Shown: positions 1 through 8,259 of the stretch, piece by piece
Layout: the number at the start of each line of letters is the position of its first letter
Numbering within the stretch: position 1 is the first letter of the stretch
DNA from: Bryobacter sp.
GTDB taxonomy: Bacteria; Acidobacteriota; Terriglobia; Bryobacterales; Bryobacteraceae
DNA length: 35,672 nucleotides
Assembly: GCA_022843605.1 (NCBI GenBank)
Contig: JALHNI010000067.1
Location: 1-35,672, forward strand
Direction of reading: 5' to 3'
Program-made: the position numbers and the translations under genes
The notes under the pieces: generated by a model
What the model saw: the letters and a program-made list of their open reading frames with translations, nothing else
The model's database searches: none
What the model was told of the DNA's origin: nothing

Positions 1-117
1 TGCGGTTGGACGAACAAGATCGCCCGCCCAGCAGGTGAGAGTCAAGCAGAGAGCAATGGATAGACGGGTCAAGGTGCTTCTTATCAATGGATTATACCAG
101 GATGGTATGATGCGGAG
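1..117 (+). other. Left-edge region upstream of mobA
   Basis: No complete gene is visible here. One forward frame is open from base 1 to a TAG at 61-63 and uses codons like the neighbouring genes, so it may be the last 20 codons of an upstream gene. A second forward frame runs open from the edge to a TGA at 119-121 that overlaps the mobA start, but it is rich in rare AGA codons and looks less like protein. Neither can be decided without the sequence to the left. Confidence 0.3.
106..111 (+). promoter_or_regulatory. -10 box of a probable leaderless mobA promoter
   Basis: TATGAT ends exactly 6 bases before the GTG start at 118, which would place the transcription start on the start codon itself. 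GGAG lies directly against the GTG, too close to act as a normal Shine-Dalgarno sequence. TTATCA at 81-86 is a poor -35 with 19-base spacing. Confidence 0.45.
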
Positions 118-684
118 GTGAGCCGTAGCGAGTGCCAGGGGTTTGTGTTGTGCGGTGGCCAGAGCCGGAGAATGGGTCGCGACAAGGCGATGCTGCCGTT
201 CGGCGAGGCTCCGTTGGTGGATCACGTGGCAAGAATGGTGAAAGCTGCGAGCGGCACTGCCACGCTGGTAGGGCCGCGCGAACGCTATGGGCACTTGGGT
301 TGGCCGCTGGTGGAGGACGATCCGCCGGGCGACGGTCCGCTGGGTGGCATCATCGCCGCCCTGGCTCATAGTGCATCGGACCGATGCCTGATCGTCGCTT
401 GCGATATGCCGTGGCTGGATCGCGAAAATCTCCAAGCGATGGTGGAACACGTTACGGAGGCGGAGGTTTTGGTGGCCCGCAGTGAGAACGGAATCGAACC
501 ACTTTGCGCAATTTACCGTCGAAGCAGTTTGCCCGTCTTGCGCGCCGCGCTCCAAGAAGGCGACCGAACCGTCCGGCGCGTGATCGGCCGGCTGCGAACG
601 GAAGAGTGGCCGGTCAGCGACGTCCGCCTGGTTTTTAACGCCAACACCCCCGCCGACTGGGCGACGGTAGAGGCCGGAGGCTAG
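118..684 (+). CDS. mobA: Molybdenum cofactor guanylyltransferase (MobA)
   Basis: This enzyme transfers GMP from GTP to molybdopterin-Mo to make the bis-MGD form of the cofactor in the cytoplasm. The 188-residue length fits MobA. The N-terminal nucleotidyltransferase loop LCGGQSRRMGRDKAMLPF is at residues 11-28, DDPPGDGPLGG follows at about 67-77, and the acidic metal-binding motif ACDMPWL is at about 94-100. The start is a GTG at 118; no other in-frame start gives the usual N terminus so close to the loop. The stop at 684 directly abuts the ATG of the next gene, so the two are probably co-translated, although their functions are unrelated. No other molybdopterin gene or molybdoenzyme is in the window. 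Confidence 0.93.
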   Translation: MSRSECQGFVLCGGQSRRMGRDKAMLPFGEAPLVDHVARMVKAASGTATLVGPRERYGHLGWPLVEDDPPGDGPLGGIIAALAHSASDRCLIVACDMPWLDRENLQAMVEHVTEAEVLVARSENGIEPLCAIYRRSSLPVLRAALQEGDRTVRRVIGRLRTEEWPVSDVRLVFNANTPADWATVEAGG

Positions 685-1431
685 ATGGCTGAACTGTTTC
701 CGCATTACATCGAGTTCCGGCACGTACATAAGACGTTCGACCGGCCCGTTTTAGTCGACACCAATTTTGAAGTTAACGCGGGCGAAACGGTGGCCATCAT
801 CGGGCGCAGTGGCGTGGGGAAGTCGGTTTCGCTCGGCCATATCATGGGCTTTCTGAAGCCAGACACCGGCCGGGTGATCGTGTCGCACCGGGACATTACA
901 GACTTTACGGACAAAGAAATGCGCCAAATCCGGCGCAAGGTGACCATGGTCTTTCAGAACGGCGCGCTCTTCGATTCATTGACGGTGGGCGATAACATCC
1001 TTTCTTCGTTAGAGTTACGCGACGATTACGACATGAGCAACAAAGAAGACGTGGTGAACGGGCTGCTGGAAATGGTGGACCTATTGGACACTCGCGACCT
1101 CTACCCAACGGACCTAGCCGTCGGACACAAACGTGCGATTGCCATCGCCCGAGCGCTCGCCGCACAGCCGGAATGCGTTCTTTACGACGAACCAACGACG
1201 ATGGTGGACCCGATTATGTCGGATCACCTGGGAGATTTACTGCTGCGACTGAAGACGCACCTCCAACTCACTTCGGTGGTGGTGACCCACGACTTGGAAC
1301 TCATGCGCAAGGTTGCCGATCGCGTCGTGTTTTTCCACGAAGGGCGGGTCGCCTACTTTGGTCCGGTGTCGGAGTTGGAGCAGACGGACAATCCGAACAT
1401 CCAGGAGTTCCTGGCGATGGATCGCGTCTAG
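685..1431 (+). CDS. ABC transporter ATP-binding protein, Mla/Ttg2A-like, with atypical signature motif
   Basis: This is the ATPase of an ABC system most like MlaF/Ttg2A, which powers phospholipid or other lipid movement between the two membranes. Walker A GRSGVGKS is at residues 40-47, the Q-loop is at about 90-92 (FQNGALFDSLTVGDN), Walker B with the catalytic glutamate is CVLYDEP at about 164-170, and the switch histidine is in VVTHDLEL at about 199-206. The C-loop, normally LSGG in this family, reads LAVG at residues 144-147 (DLAVGHKRAIAIARAL), so two signature residues differ while the rest is intact. The start follows GGAGG by 4 bases and directly abuts mobA. No MlaE permease or MCE-domain gene is nearby, so the membrane partner must be elsewhere. 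Confidence 0.88.
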   Translation: MAELFPHYIEFRHVHKTFDRPVLVDTNFEVNAGETVAIIGRSGVGKSVSLGHIMGFLKPDTGRVIVSHRDITDFTDKEMRQIRRKVTMVFQNGALFDSLTVGDNILSSLELRDDYDMSNKEDVVNGLLEMVDLLDTRDLYPTDLAVGHKRAIAIARALAAQPECVLYDEPTTMVDPIMSDHLGDLLLRLKTHLQLTSVVVTHDLELMRKVADRVVFFHEGRVAYFGPVSELEQTDNPNIQEFLAMDRV

Positions 1432-1520
1432 CTGTCCTCAGCGCTCACGAAACGAACCGGCAAGTAGTTGATTTAATTAGTTTTACCCGAAACTCTCCGG
1501 GTCGCCAAGGCGAGGCCCCC

Positions 1521-1546
1521 GGCTGAGATCTCCTCCGCTTTCAGCC
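1521..1546. terminator. Possible weak hairpin between convergent genes
   Basis: GGCTGA at 1521-1526 and TCAGCC at 1541-1546 form a 6-bp stem with a 14-base loop, in the 269-base gap between the ABC gene (+) and the response regulator (-). There is no clear T-run on either side, so it is at best a weak or Rho-assisted terminator. Apart from a 41-codon open frame at 1590-1715, which has no convincing start site, nothing else is seen in the gap. Confidence 0.25.
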
Positions 1547-1700
1547 TAGCAGGCGCAAGCAAGACCCCACGCCCAAATCCCTGATTGCATTGAACAACTT
1601 TTCTGTCACCGGCATCTACTTCGGACACGAGCCGGACAAATCAATGATCGAACAGGTAAGGCGGATGGGCCGAAGTGGCGCGAGAGCAACTCCTGCGGCT

Positions 1701-2354
1701 CTACTGAGGCAGTAACCCCTGGCGGATGGCGAAGCGGACGAGTTCGGCGCTGCTGCGCAGCTGCAACTTGCGGAAGATACGATTGCGATGGGCATCGACG
1801 GTGTAAACGCTGATATCAAGGTCAATCGCGATGTCCTTCGCGGGCTTGCCCTCGGCAAGTAGCCGGAAGACGTCGAGCTCACGAGCGGTAAGCAGATCCA
1901 GCGGACTCCCGACGAAGCGCTGGTAGTCCGATAAAACGGTATTCGAAACGGCCGGCGCGATGTAGGCTTCGTTGGCGGCGACGGCGCGTACGGCGCGCAG
2001 CAGTTCGGAGTCGACAGACTCTTTCAGCACGTAGCCCTTGGCGCCGGCGCGCAGCGTTTCGCGGACGTAGTTAGCATCCTTGTGCATCGAGAGGATGAGG
2101 ACACGGACTTCGGGCCAGTTTTGCGTAATCTGCTGCGTCACTTCAACGCCGTTCATACGGGGCATGGCGACATCGAGCAGGACCAGCGACGGGTGAAGTT
2201 CGCCGATGAGTTGCAGCGCCTGTTCGCCGTTGCCGGCTTCGCCAATGACTTCAAATTCCTGAGGATGTTGCGCGAGGATGAGGCGAAACCCGCGCCGGAC
2301 CATGGCGTGGTCGTCGACGAGCAGAATGCGGGTAGCGCGGGGTGCAGGGGTCAA
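1701..2354 (-). CDS. NarL/FixJ-type two-component response regulator
   Basis: This DNA-binding response regulator is the partner of the kinase encoded just upstream. The receiver domain spans about residues 8-125: the acidic pair is D14/D15 (LLVDDHAMVRRGF), the phospho-acceptor is D61 (LVLLDVAMPRMNG), the switch Ser is near 89 and the conserved Lys is K111. A LuxR-type helix-turn-helix occupies about 154-217 (LTARELDVFRLLAEGK, then ISVYTVDAHRNRIFRKL). The start is a TTG whose last bases overlap the kinase stop (TTGA at 2354-2351), so translation is probably coupled; GGAG lies about 9 bases upstream. The target genes are unknown. The pair is divergent from the SulP transporter gene, which makes that gene a candidate target by position only. 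Confidence 0.92.
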   Translation of the reverse strand: MTPAPRATRILLVDDHAMVRRGFRLILAQHPQEFEVIGEAGNGEQALQLIGELHPSLVLLDVAMPRMNGVEVTQQITQNWPEVRVLILSMHKDANYVRETLRAGAKGYVLKESVDSELLRAVRAVAANEAYIAPAVSNTVLSDYQRFVGSPLDLLTARELDVFRLLAEGKPAKDIAIDLDISVYTVDAHRNRIFRKLQLRSSAELVRFAIRQGLLPQ

Positions 2355-3718
2355 ACGGTTGGTTCTCCGGCAGGGGCGAGTTGGGAAGGCGCCACGGACG
2401 AGGAGGCGGGAATGGGGACAAGAGCACGGAGGGTGAGTCCTTCGCCCGGACGAGAACGGAGCGTCAACTGTCCGCCGACAGACTGAACGCGCTCGCGCAT
2501 CCCAAGCAGACCCAGGCCTGACGGCCGGCGATCGGAAGGCAGTCCGCCGCCATTGTCGGACACAGTGAGCGAGAGATGTTCGCCCTCGCGCTCCAGCAGG
2601 ATTTCGGCAGTGGTAGCCAGGGTGTGACGCGATGTGTTGGTGAGCGCTTCCTGGGCGATGCGGAAGAGGTGAGTTTCGATGAGCGGAGGCAGGCGCTCCC
2701 GAATACGGCTGCGGTAGTCGACGGCGATACCGGTGCGCTGAGAGTAACTGCGGGCCAGTTCGCGGAGACCGGCATCGAGGCCGAAGTCATCGAGAATGCG
2801 CGGCCGCAGCACCTGCGACAGATCTCGGGCCATGGCTTGCGCCTCTTTGACGAGTTCGAGGGCGTCGAGCAGGCGGAGGCGGCTGTCGGAGTCCTTGGTT
2901 TGAACGACACTCAGCGTGGAGCCGATGGCATTCAGTGCCTGGCCGAACTCGTCATGCATCTCTTGCGAGAAGCGACGAGCGTTGTCCTCCTGCTGCGCCA
3001 GCGTGTGCAAGGAGAGCTGGGCCAGCGTCGCAGCCTGTTTTTCCAGGCGGTGGAAACTGGTGACGGAACCGGCGACCGAAATCGCCGCGCAGACCGCGGC
3101 CAAGGCAAGGGCGACGAGAAAGAGATTACGGGCCGACTGGAGAACCCCGGCGTCGAGCGTGAGTTGGGCGGTGCGCGACTGGGCTGCGTCGTTGTAAGAG
3201 ACCTCCATCAGCCGGGCGGTGGCAGTGGTGAAGCCGTGATAGAGCGCGGAGAGGTCGGCGGAGTTGTTGCGTCGTTTGACGACGAGATTGTGGATTTCGT
3301 CGAAGAGCGGATCGGCGGCCTTCTGGACGGCGGTCCAGGCGGCGGTTTCAGCGGGGGTCCACTTTTCTGCAAGGGCGTCGTTCACGACGCGCTGGGTCCG
3401 TTCGCGTTCCAGTTGAAACTCAAGGCCGAGGCGCAACAATCCGGGCGACGTATGTTCGTCGGCCATGGAATAGAGAAGCATGCCGAGATTGGCTTGCTGG
3501 CGGGCCAGTCGCTCGATGAGGTTGGTTTCGCGTAGAAAACGGGCGGAGAGTTCGCTCGCCTCCTGATCGATACGCCCCACGGCGCGCAGACCGATGATGC
3601 CGGAGGCGACCATCGCCACCAGTACGAGGCCGAAACCCGTCAGGAGCGTGCGGACGAAGCGGCGCTCGATGCCGCGAAAACGAGCGTCTTCGAACGAAAA
3701 TTGGTCGAAGTCCTTCAT
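2351..3718 (-). CDS. Membrane sensor histidine kinase, HisKA_3 type
   Basis: This 455-residue sensor kinase is the likely phospho-donor for the adjacent NarL-type regulator. Membrane segments lie at about residues 22-45 and 199-221, flanking an extracytoplasmic, mostly helical sensor region of about 150 residues that resembles four-helix-bundle or CHASE3-like sensors. The phospho-accepting His is H255 in EMHDEFGQALNAIGSTL, the HisKA_3 motif of the NarX/DegS class. The ATPase domain has an N-box (RIAQEALTNTSRH, about 353-365), DNGGG at 388-392 and a G2 box GLGLLGMRERV at about 401-411. The start chosen is the ATG at 3718. In-frame starts at 3754 (ATG) and 3829 (TTG) would add 12 and 37 residues with no Shine-Dalgarno sequence. 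The input signal cannot be told from sequence. Confidence 0.9.
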   Translation of the reverse strand: MKDFDQFSFEDARFRGIERRFVRTLLTGFGLVLVAMVASGIIGLRAVGRIDQEASELSARFLRETNLIERLARQQANLGMLLYSMADEHTSPGLLRLGLEFQLERERTQRVVNDALAEKWTPAETAAWTAVQKAADPLFDEIHNLVVKRRNNSADLSALYHGFTTATARLMEVSYNDAAQSRTAQLTLDAGVLQSARNLFLVALALAAVCAAISVAGSVTSFHRLEKQAATLAQLSLHTLAQQEDNARRFSQEMHDEFGQALNAIGSTLSVVQTKDSDSRLRLLDALELVKEAQAMARDLSQVLRPRILDDFGLDAGLRELARSYSQRTGIAVDYRSRIRERLPPLIETHLFRIAQEALTNTSRHTLATTAEILLEREGEHLSLTVSDNGGGLPSDRRPSGLGLLGMRERVQSVGGQLTLRSRPGEGLTLRALVPIPASSSVAPSQLAPAGEPTV

Positions 3719-3943
3719 CGTGATATCCGGCCGGGATCTCCTCGTTCCTATCATGGCAAGGCGAGTCACACTTGAGTATCCCAGATGACTTGTACTTTCA
3801 GCTAAAGGTCTACCTGTAGTTCGGCACAAGGACTAGTGATCCGCCTTTAGATCCTTGCCCCTAATCACCTGTAAGGCCTTGATCGCGCGCCTACTGACAC
3901 GCAGGATGCCATGAGTTGAAGTTGTTTCCAAAAGAGGTGCGTG
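3719..3943. other. Divergent promoter region between the kinase and SulP genes
   Basis: This 225-base spacer must hold promoters for both directions. CAAGGA (3827-3832) and TCCTTG (3852-3857) could form a 6-bp stem in the SulP leader, but I recognise no known riboswitch fold. An AAGAGG run at 3931-3936 sets the SulP start. No convincing -10/-35 pair stands out. Confidence 0.3.
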
Positions 3944-5275
3944 ATGTGGGAAAGACTGCTATTGTTTCTGCGGTTTCGGGATAGCAGATTCGAAGATCTA
4001 ACCCGCGAGAACGCGACGACCGTGCTGTACCGCGACTTCAGCGCCGGCTTGGTGACGGCGATGACGGCGATTCCGATGGCGATGGGTTTTGCGATGGCAA
4101 TGGGACTGCGCCCGGAACAAGGCATCATTGCTGGAGCGATGGCTTGCCTGGTGGGCCGGACCTGGGGCGGATCGAAGTATCAGGTGTACGGTCCGACGGC
4201 GGCGTTTATCCCGCTGATTTACGCATGCATGCAGAAGTACGACCACGGCTTCCTGGTCGCAGTCTCCATCATGGCTGGCTTGGTACTTTGTCTTTGCGGA
4301 CTTTTGGGCCTAGGAAAGATCGCCAAGCACGTGCCGAACTCCATCGTGGTGGGCTTCACCGTAGGAATCGGCATTACGATCGCGGTGACGAACCTTTATG
4401 ACGTCTTGGGAATTGAGGCTAAGAGCGCACCAGGTCTTTGGGCCAAGCTCAGCGGTGTGGTGGAGCACGCGGGCGAGGCTAGTATTTTTGCCCTGGTGCT
4501 TGGATTACTGACCTTCGGATTGACGCGTTATCTCCTGCGAGTGTCGATTTATATTCCGGCACCGCTAATCGCAGTCGGCTTAGCAACGTTTCTGGCGGCT
4601 ACGGTGTGGGCAGACAAGGGCCTTTCGCTAATTAGCACGAAGTACGGGAAGATCCCGACAGATTTCTTCGTGTTCACGCCACCGGTACTTCCCGCCCTGA
4701 CCTCCGAGGTCATCATGGACATTGCCTACTTCGTGGTGGCGATTGCGTTCATCTCGGGCGTGGAGAGCCTGCTCTGCTCTTCGATGGCGGATCGCCTGGC
4801 AAATAACCAGAAGACGCCCTTCAATCCGGACAAAGAGTTTTGGGGTCAGGGTCTCGTGCAGATCATCACCCCTTTGGTGAACGGCTTTCCCTGCACCGGA
4901 GCGTTGGCGCGCACCGCTACCAGCATTCGCGCCGGCGCGGTGACGCCGTTCGCGGGCTACTTCAAATTCGCGCTGAAGCTGGGCATGGCCATGTTTCTAG
5001 CGCATTGGCTGGAGATGGTACCGATGGCTTGCATCGGCGGCATCATGCTGTGGGTGGCGAGCAACATGATCAACGTAAAAGAGGTGAAACACGTGCTGGC
5101 AGGCAGCCGTTTTCACGCAGCTTTAATGACTTACACGGCAATCATGGTGCCGATGACCGACTTTCTTACCGGCGTGCTATCGGCGCTGGGATTGTATTTC
5201 GCCCTGCGTCCCTTCCTGGAACGGCCAGCGCGGCCCGCGGAAGTCGAGACGGAAGTAACTGAGATGGTGGCTTAG
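3944..5275 (+). CDS. SulP/SLC26-family anion permease lacking a STAS domain
   Basis: This integral membrane transporter belongs to the SulP family, whose members move sulfate, bicarbonate or other anions, often with Na+ or H+; the substrate here is unknown. The family block GGSKYQVYGPTAAF is at about residues 76-89, and the second conserved region, ESLLCSSMADRL then NGFPCTGALARTATSIRAG, is at about 274-332, where most family members read GSLSRTA. About ten to twelve hydrophobic segments fill residues 30-425. The protein ends about 20 residues after the last one, so the cytoplasmic C-terminal STAS domain of most SulP proteins is absent. The ATG at 3944 is preferred over GTG at 3941 because AAGAGG sits 7 bases upstream. 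It is followed after 9 bases by a small coiled-coil gene, probably in the same transcript. Confidence 0.88.
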   Translation: MWERLLLFLRFRDSRFEDLTRENATTVLYRDFSAGLVTAMTAIPMAMGFAMAMGLRPEQGIIAGAMACLVGRTWGGSKYQVYGPTAAFIPLIYACMQKYDHGFLVAVSIMAGLVLCLCGLLGLGKIAKHVPNSIVVGFTVGIGITIAVTNLYDVLGIEAKSAPGLWAKLSGVVEHAGEASIFALVLGLLTFGLTRYLLRVSIYIPAPLIAVGLATFLAATVWADKGLSLISTKYGKIPTDFFVFTPPVLPALTSEVIMDIAYFVVAIAFISGVESLLCSSMADRLANNQKTPFNPDKEFWGQGLVQIITPLVNGFPCTGALARTATSIRAGAVTPFAGYFKFALKLGMAMFLAHWLEMVPMACIGGIMLWVASNMINVKEVKHVLAGSRFHAALMTYTAIMVPMTDFLTGVLSALGLYFALRPFLERPARPAEVETEVTEMVA

Positions 5276-5284
5276 GAGAATCTT

Positions 5285-5533
5285 ATGCAACAAAGAACCG
5301 GATTGGATTGCATTGGCTACTTGACGGAAGTGTCGCTCGGACCCGTGGAAGCGGCCGAGGCGCTTTCGAGCACTCCTGAGGAGTTGCGCTTAAGCTTGAA
5401 GCGGCAAATCGAGGAGAAGAAAAGGGAATTAAGCCGGTTGACCTTCCGGTTGGAAGACCTGGAGGCAGAGCTGCAGGCGAAGCAACCTCCGCCACTGGGC
5501 CAACTGATTAAGAGTCTCTTCCGATTCAGTTGA
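5285..5533 (+). CDS. Small coiled-coil protein encoded with the SulP transporter
   Basis: I do not recognise this 82-residue protein. Residues 31-66 are highly charged and helical with a heptad-like pattern (LKRQIEEKKRELSRL), predicting a short coiled coil. The C terminus is a short amphipathic stretch ending IKSLFRFS that could lie on a membrane. There is no signal peptide. GGAG sits 6 bases before the ATG, and the gene starts 9 bases after the transporter stop, so it is very likely translated from the same transcript. Given that this SulP lacks the usual STAS domain, a regulatory or assembly role for the small protein is possible, but that is inference from adjacency. Confidence 0.75.
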   Translation: MQQRTGLDCIGYLTEVSLGPVEAAEALSSTPEELRLSLKRQIEEKKRELSRLTFRLEDLEAELQAKQPPPLGQLIKSLFRFS

Positions 5534-5547
5534 AGAGCCTCAAATGA

Positions 5548-5553
5548 TACGCT
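5548..5553 (+). promoter_or_regulatory. Probable extended -10 of the SGNH hydrolase gene
   Basis: TGATACGCT holds an extended TGn and a TAnnnT hexamer that ends 7 bases before the ATG at 5561. No spaced Shine-Dalgarno lies between them, so the transcript would be leaderless or nearly so. Confidence 0.35.
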
Positions 5554-5560
5554 AGCCAGG

Positions 5561-6217
5561 ATGAGGACCTTCCCCATCCTGGCTTTGCTGTTTTTTGCGC
5601 TGAACTCACCGGCTCAGGTGGTGCGCGAAAAGATCGAATGGTTAGATGTCTGGATCCCCGACACGAACAGCGATGCCCTGCCCCGCGTGTTGCTGATCGG
5701 GGACTCGATTGTGCGCGGCTACGGCAAGCAGGTAGAGGTCGGGCTGAAGGACACGGCCTACGTTGCCCGCCTCGCAACATCCAAGAGCTTGGGCGATCCG
5801 GCGCTGCTGGAGCAGGTCGGGCTGGTGTTGCGGGAGCATCGCTTCGACGTCATCCATTTCAACAACGGAATGCACGGCGACGGCTACAGCGAAGAGGTCT
5901 ATGGCGCCGCGCTGCCTGAGCTGCTGGCCGCACTGCGTCAAGGTGCCCCAAAAGCCAAGCTGCTTTTCGCCACGACGACCGATGTGCGGGAGAGGGGGAA
6001 CCTGGAACGGGTGAAGCCGAAGACGGATCGGATGGTGCGCCGCAACGAGCTTTTGACGGCCTTTGCGAAACGAGAACGGATTCCGGTGAACGATCTCTTC
6101 GAAGTGGTTCGGGAGCACCCGGAGTATCATGCAACGGATGGCGTCCACTTCAACGAGAAGGGGAACACGGCGTTGGCCACTCAGGTGGCAGCCGCAATCC
6201 GGAGGGTACTTGAATGA
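5561..6217 (+). CDS. Secreted SGNH/GDSL hydrolase
   Basis: This is a predicted exported esterase/lipase-type hydrolase of the SGNH superfamily, substrate unknown. Residues 1-18 form a signal peptide (MRTFPILALLFFALNSPAQ). The nucleophile block LLIGDSIVRGYG places Ser49 in the GDS motif, Asn101/Asn102 in FNNGMHGDG fit the block III Asn, and DGVHFNEKG at about 193-201 supplies the catalytic Asp/His pair (D193, H196). The length of 218 residues is usual for single-domain members. Its stop overlaps the start of the GNAT gene (ATGA), so the two form an operon. The lead gene lacks a Shine-Dalgarno sequence, whereas the second gene has one. Confidence 0.87.
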   Translation: MRTFPILALLFFALNSPAQVVREKIEWLDVWIPDTNSDALPRVLLIGDSIVRGYGKQVEVGLKDTAYVARLATSKSLGDPALLEQVGLVLREHRFDVIHFNNGMHGDGYSEEVYGAALPELLAALRQGAPKAKLLFATTTDVRERGNLERVKPKTDRMVRRNELLTAFAKRERIPVNDLFEVVREHPEYHATDGVHFNEKGNTALATQVAAAIRRVLE

Positions 6218-6966
6218 TCATGCGCGATGCGTGGAAGCTGATGGTGGGGCGTTTGCCGAAGAGCGAGATCCGGGAGGACGATAGCGTCACCGGCATTTTC
6301 GGGCATGTGCCGTTGGCCTTTATGAACGTCGCGATGCTGAACCGGCCGATGGCCGATACATCTGACTTACGCCAGGCGTTGGCGCTCGCCGGCAAGCAGG
6401 CATCCGGGTGCGCGCATCCGTCGTTGACCATTCTGGTGGAGGATTTGGTGCCCACAGACTGGGCGAGTGTGGCCGCCGAGGCCGGCCTAACGCCGGCCAT
6501 GACGTTGCGCGAAATGGAAACCGATGAGTTACTCCCGCCGCGGCGACCGGCACCGGAGATTGAGTTACGCCAGGTGACGGACGAAGCCACCGCTCGCGAC
6601 CTGGCGATGATCAACGCCGATGCCTACGGTATGCCGCGGGAGTTATTCGAATGCATCTGTAACATGCATTTGTGGCACGACGATAGTTACGGCTTTGTCG
6701 GCTACGTAGACGGCCGGCCAGTGACTTCTGCGGCGGCATTACCGCTGGAAGATTCAGTGTACGTGGCGCTGGTGGCCACGGCGCCGGATATGCATGGTCG
6801 AGGCTACGCCGACACGGTGATGCGGCACGCCGTCACCGTGGGTCAACAGGCCATGGGCCTCAAGCGCACCACACTACATGCTACAGAGATGGGCGAGCCC
6901 GTCTATCGCGCCATGGGCTACGGGACAGGCTCGCGATTGATCCTACTGGCGCCCGGTGGGCACTAG
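6214..6966 (+). CDS. GNAT-family N-acetyltransferase
   Basis: This 250-residue protein has a C-terminal GNAT fold. The acetyl-CoA-binding motif A is visible as VALVATAPDMHGRGYADTVM at about residues 187-206 (the Q/RxxGxG/A loop is MHGRGYA), followed by the usual strand and a VYRAMGYGTGS ending. The N-terminal 110 residues are a separate, poorly conserved half that may be a second, degenerate GNAT domain. The acceptor is unknown. It overlaps the SGNH gene by 4 bases and has GGAGGG about 8 bases upstream of its ATG. It converges with the next gene, and the palindrome CTAG at 6963-6966 provides the last bases of both stop codons. Confidence 0.83.
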   Translation: MIMRDAWKLMVGRLPKSEIREDDSVTGIFGHVPLAFMNVAMLNRPMADTSDLRQALALAGKQASGCAHPSLTILVEDLVPTDWASVAAEAGLTPAMTLREMETDELLPPRRPAPEIELRQVTDEATARDLAMINADAYGMPRELFECICNMHLWHDDSYGFVGYVDGRPVTSAAALPLEDSVYVALVATAPDMHGRGYADTVMRHAVTVGQQAMGLKRTTLHATEMGEPVYRAMGYGTGSRLILLAPGGH

Positions 6967-8252
6967 ACCTTGTCCGGCACGACGTACGGCGCGCGGTACT
7001 TACGGGTGAGCATCGTGTTGGCTTCGGCGTCGCCGGTGAATTTCATCGTTTTTGGATCGAACTTAAGTTTGCGACCCAGACGATAACTGGTGTTAGCTAA
7101 GTGGACGAGAGCCGCCGAGGCGACGCCAATTTCCACTTCCGCGGCGAGATCAGTATACTTGCGCGACTTACAGGCGGCAATAAAGTTCCGCACGTGGACG
7201 TCGCCTTCGCGGCTCGCCTTTTCGTCCATGGTCTTTTCGCTCTTCTCGCCTTTGTAGACCTGGAAACCGCGACCATCGACGGACATCCAGCCTTCGGTGC
7301 CGTAGAACAGATTGCCGACGACGTTGCCGCCTTCCTGACCCAACCCGCCTTCGCTACCGGTGAGGTTGCCGCGCACTTCGAAGACGAGTTGGGCGTCGCC
7401 GTAGTCGTAAGTGGCGGTCTGGGTGTTGGGGGTTTCCTGATCGTCATCGGCGGGGACGCCGAACTTGCCGCCGGTGGAGACGACCGAGGTGGGCAGATCG
7501 CGGCCAAGGCCCCAACGAGCGATGTCCATTTCATGCACGCCCTGATTGCCGATGTCACCGTTGCCGGTGTCCCAGAACCAGTGCCAGTTGTAGCGAAAAC
7601 GCAGTTCGTTGTAGGCGCGAAGGGGAGCAGGTCCGAGGAACTTGTCCCAATCGAGGCCGAGAGGAGTCTTTTCGTCGGGCTTGTGGCCGATCGACTTGCG
7701 GCGCTTGTAGCACAGGCCTTTGGCCATGTAGACTTTCCCGATCTCGCCGTCGCGCAGGAGTTGCACGGCCTTGATCTTGTGGGCCGCGCTACGGCCTTGG
7801 GAGCCGATCTGCACCATGCGCTGATACTTGCGTGCCGCCTCCACCATTTTGATGCCCTCGAACACATTGTGCGAAGCGGGCTTCTCGATGTAGACATCTT
7901 TGCCGGCCTGGCAGGCCCAGATGGTGGCGAGGGCGTGCCAGTGATTGGGCAGGGGCATAGATACGGCATCGATGCTCTTGTCCGCAAAGACTTCCTTCAT
8001 GTCGCGGAAGCCGCGGGGCTTGCCGCCGCCGAGTTTCTCGACCAGGGCCTGGCCACGCTCCAAGGCGGCCTGGTCGACGTCGCAGAGGCCGGCGATCTGG
8101 CAATCCTGCACGGTGGAATAGAGGTTCATGTGGGCGCGGCCACGGCCACCGAGGCCGATGATGGCGACTTGGACGCGATCGTTGGCGCCCATAACGCGAA
8201 CGGCCTGGGCGGCGGTGAGGGCGGAAAGGAAGAACGAGCGTCGAGAACTCAT
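6963..8252 (-). CDS. Tat-exported Gfo/Idh/MocA-family oxidoreductase
   Basis: This is an NAD(P)-dependent oxidoreductase-type protein of the Gfo/Idh/MocA family, probably acting on a sugar or cyclitol outside the cytoplasm. The N terminus MSSRRSFFLSALTAAQAV is a twin-arginine signal, with SRRSFF at residues 3-8. The Rossmann nucleotide-binding loop follows (VAIIGLGGRGRAHMN), then the family motif EKPASHN, and the catalytic block NQGVHEMDIARWGL with the usual His/Asp. At 429 residues it matches the large bacterial Tat-bearing subgroup. The ATG at 8252 is chosen because it begins the Tat signal; the longer version starting at 8309 would bury it. A TAACAT box ends 7 bases upstream, suggesting a leaderless transcript. 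Confidence 0.9.
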   Translation of the reverse strand: MSSRRSFFLSALTAAQAVRVMGANDRVQVAIIGLGGRGRAHMNLYSTVQDCQIAGLCDVDQAALERGQALVEKLGGGKPRGFRDMKEVFADKSIDAVSMPLPNHWHALATIWACQAGKDVYIEKPASHNVFEGIKMVEAARKYQRMVQIGSQGRSAAHKIKAVQLLRDGEIGKVYMAKGLCYKRRKSIGHKPDEKTPLGLDWDKFLGPAPLRAYNELRFRYNWHWFWDTGNGDIGNQGVHEMDIARWGLGRDLPTSVVSTGGKFGVPADDDQETPNTQTATYDYGDAQLVFEVRGNLTGSEGGLGQEGGNVVGNLFYGTEGWMSVDGRGFQVYKGEKSEKTMDEKASREGDVHVRNFIAACKSRKYTDLAAEVEIGVASAALVHLANTSYRLGRKLKFDPKTMKFTGDAEANTMLTRKYRAPYVVPDKV

Positions 8253-8259
8253 GATTCGG

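Noticed and set aside
56..121. 21-codon ORF overlapping the mobA start (GTGA)
   Set aside because: Weak Shine-Dalgarno, rare AGA codons and open frame up to the window edge; cannot be told from chance or from the end of an upstream gene.
1527..1715. Open frame between the ABC gene and the response regulator (possible 41-codon ORF from TTG 1590)
   Set aside because: No Shine-Dalgarno or leaderless -10 box and no recognisable family; it overlaps the regulator's stop. It may be a decayed gene end, but this cannot be supported.
3827..3857. Possible riboswitch in the SulP leader
   Set aside because: Only a 6-bp stem is visible and no known riboswitch core could be recognised.
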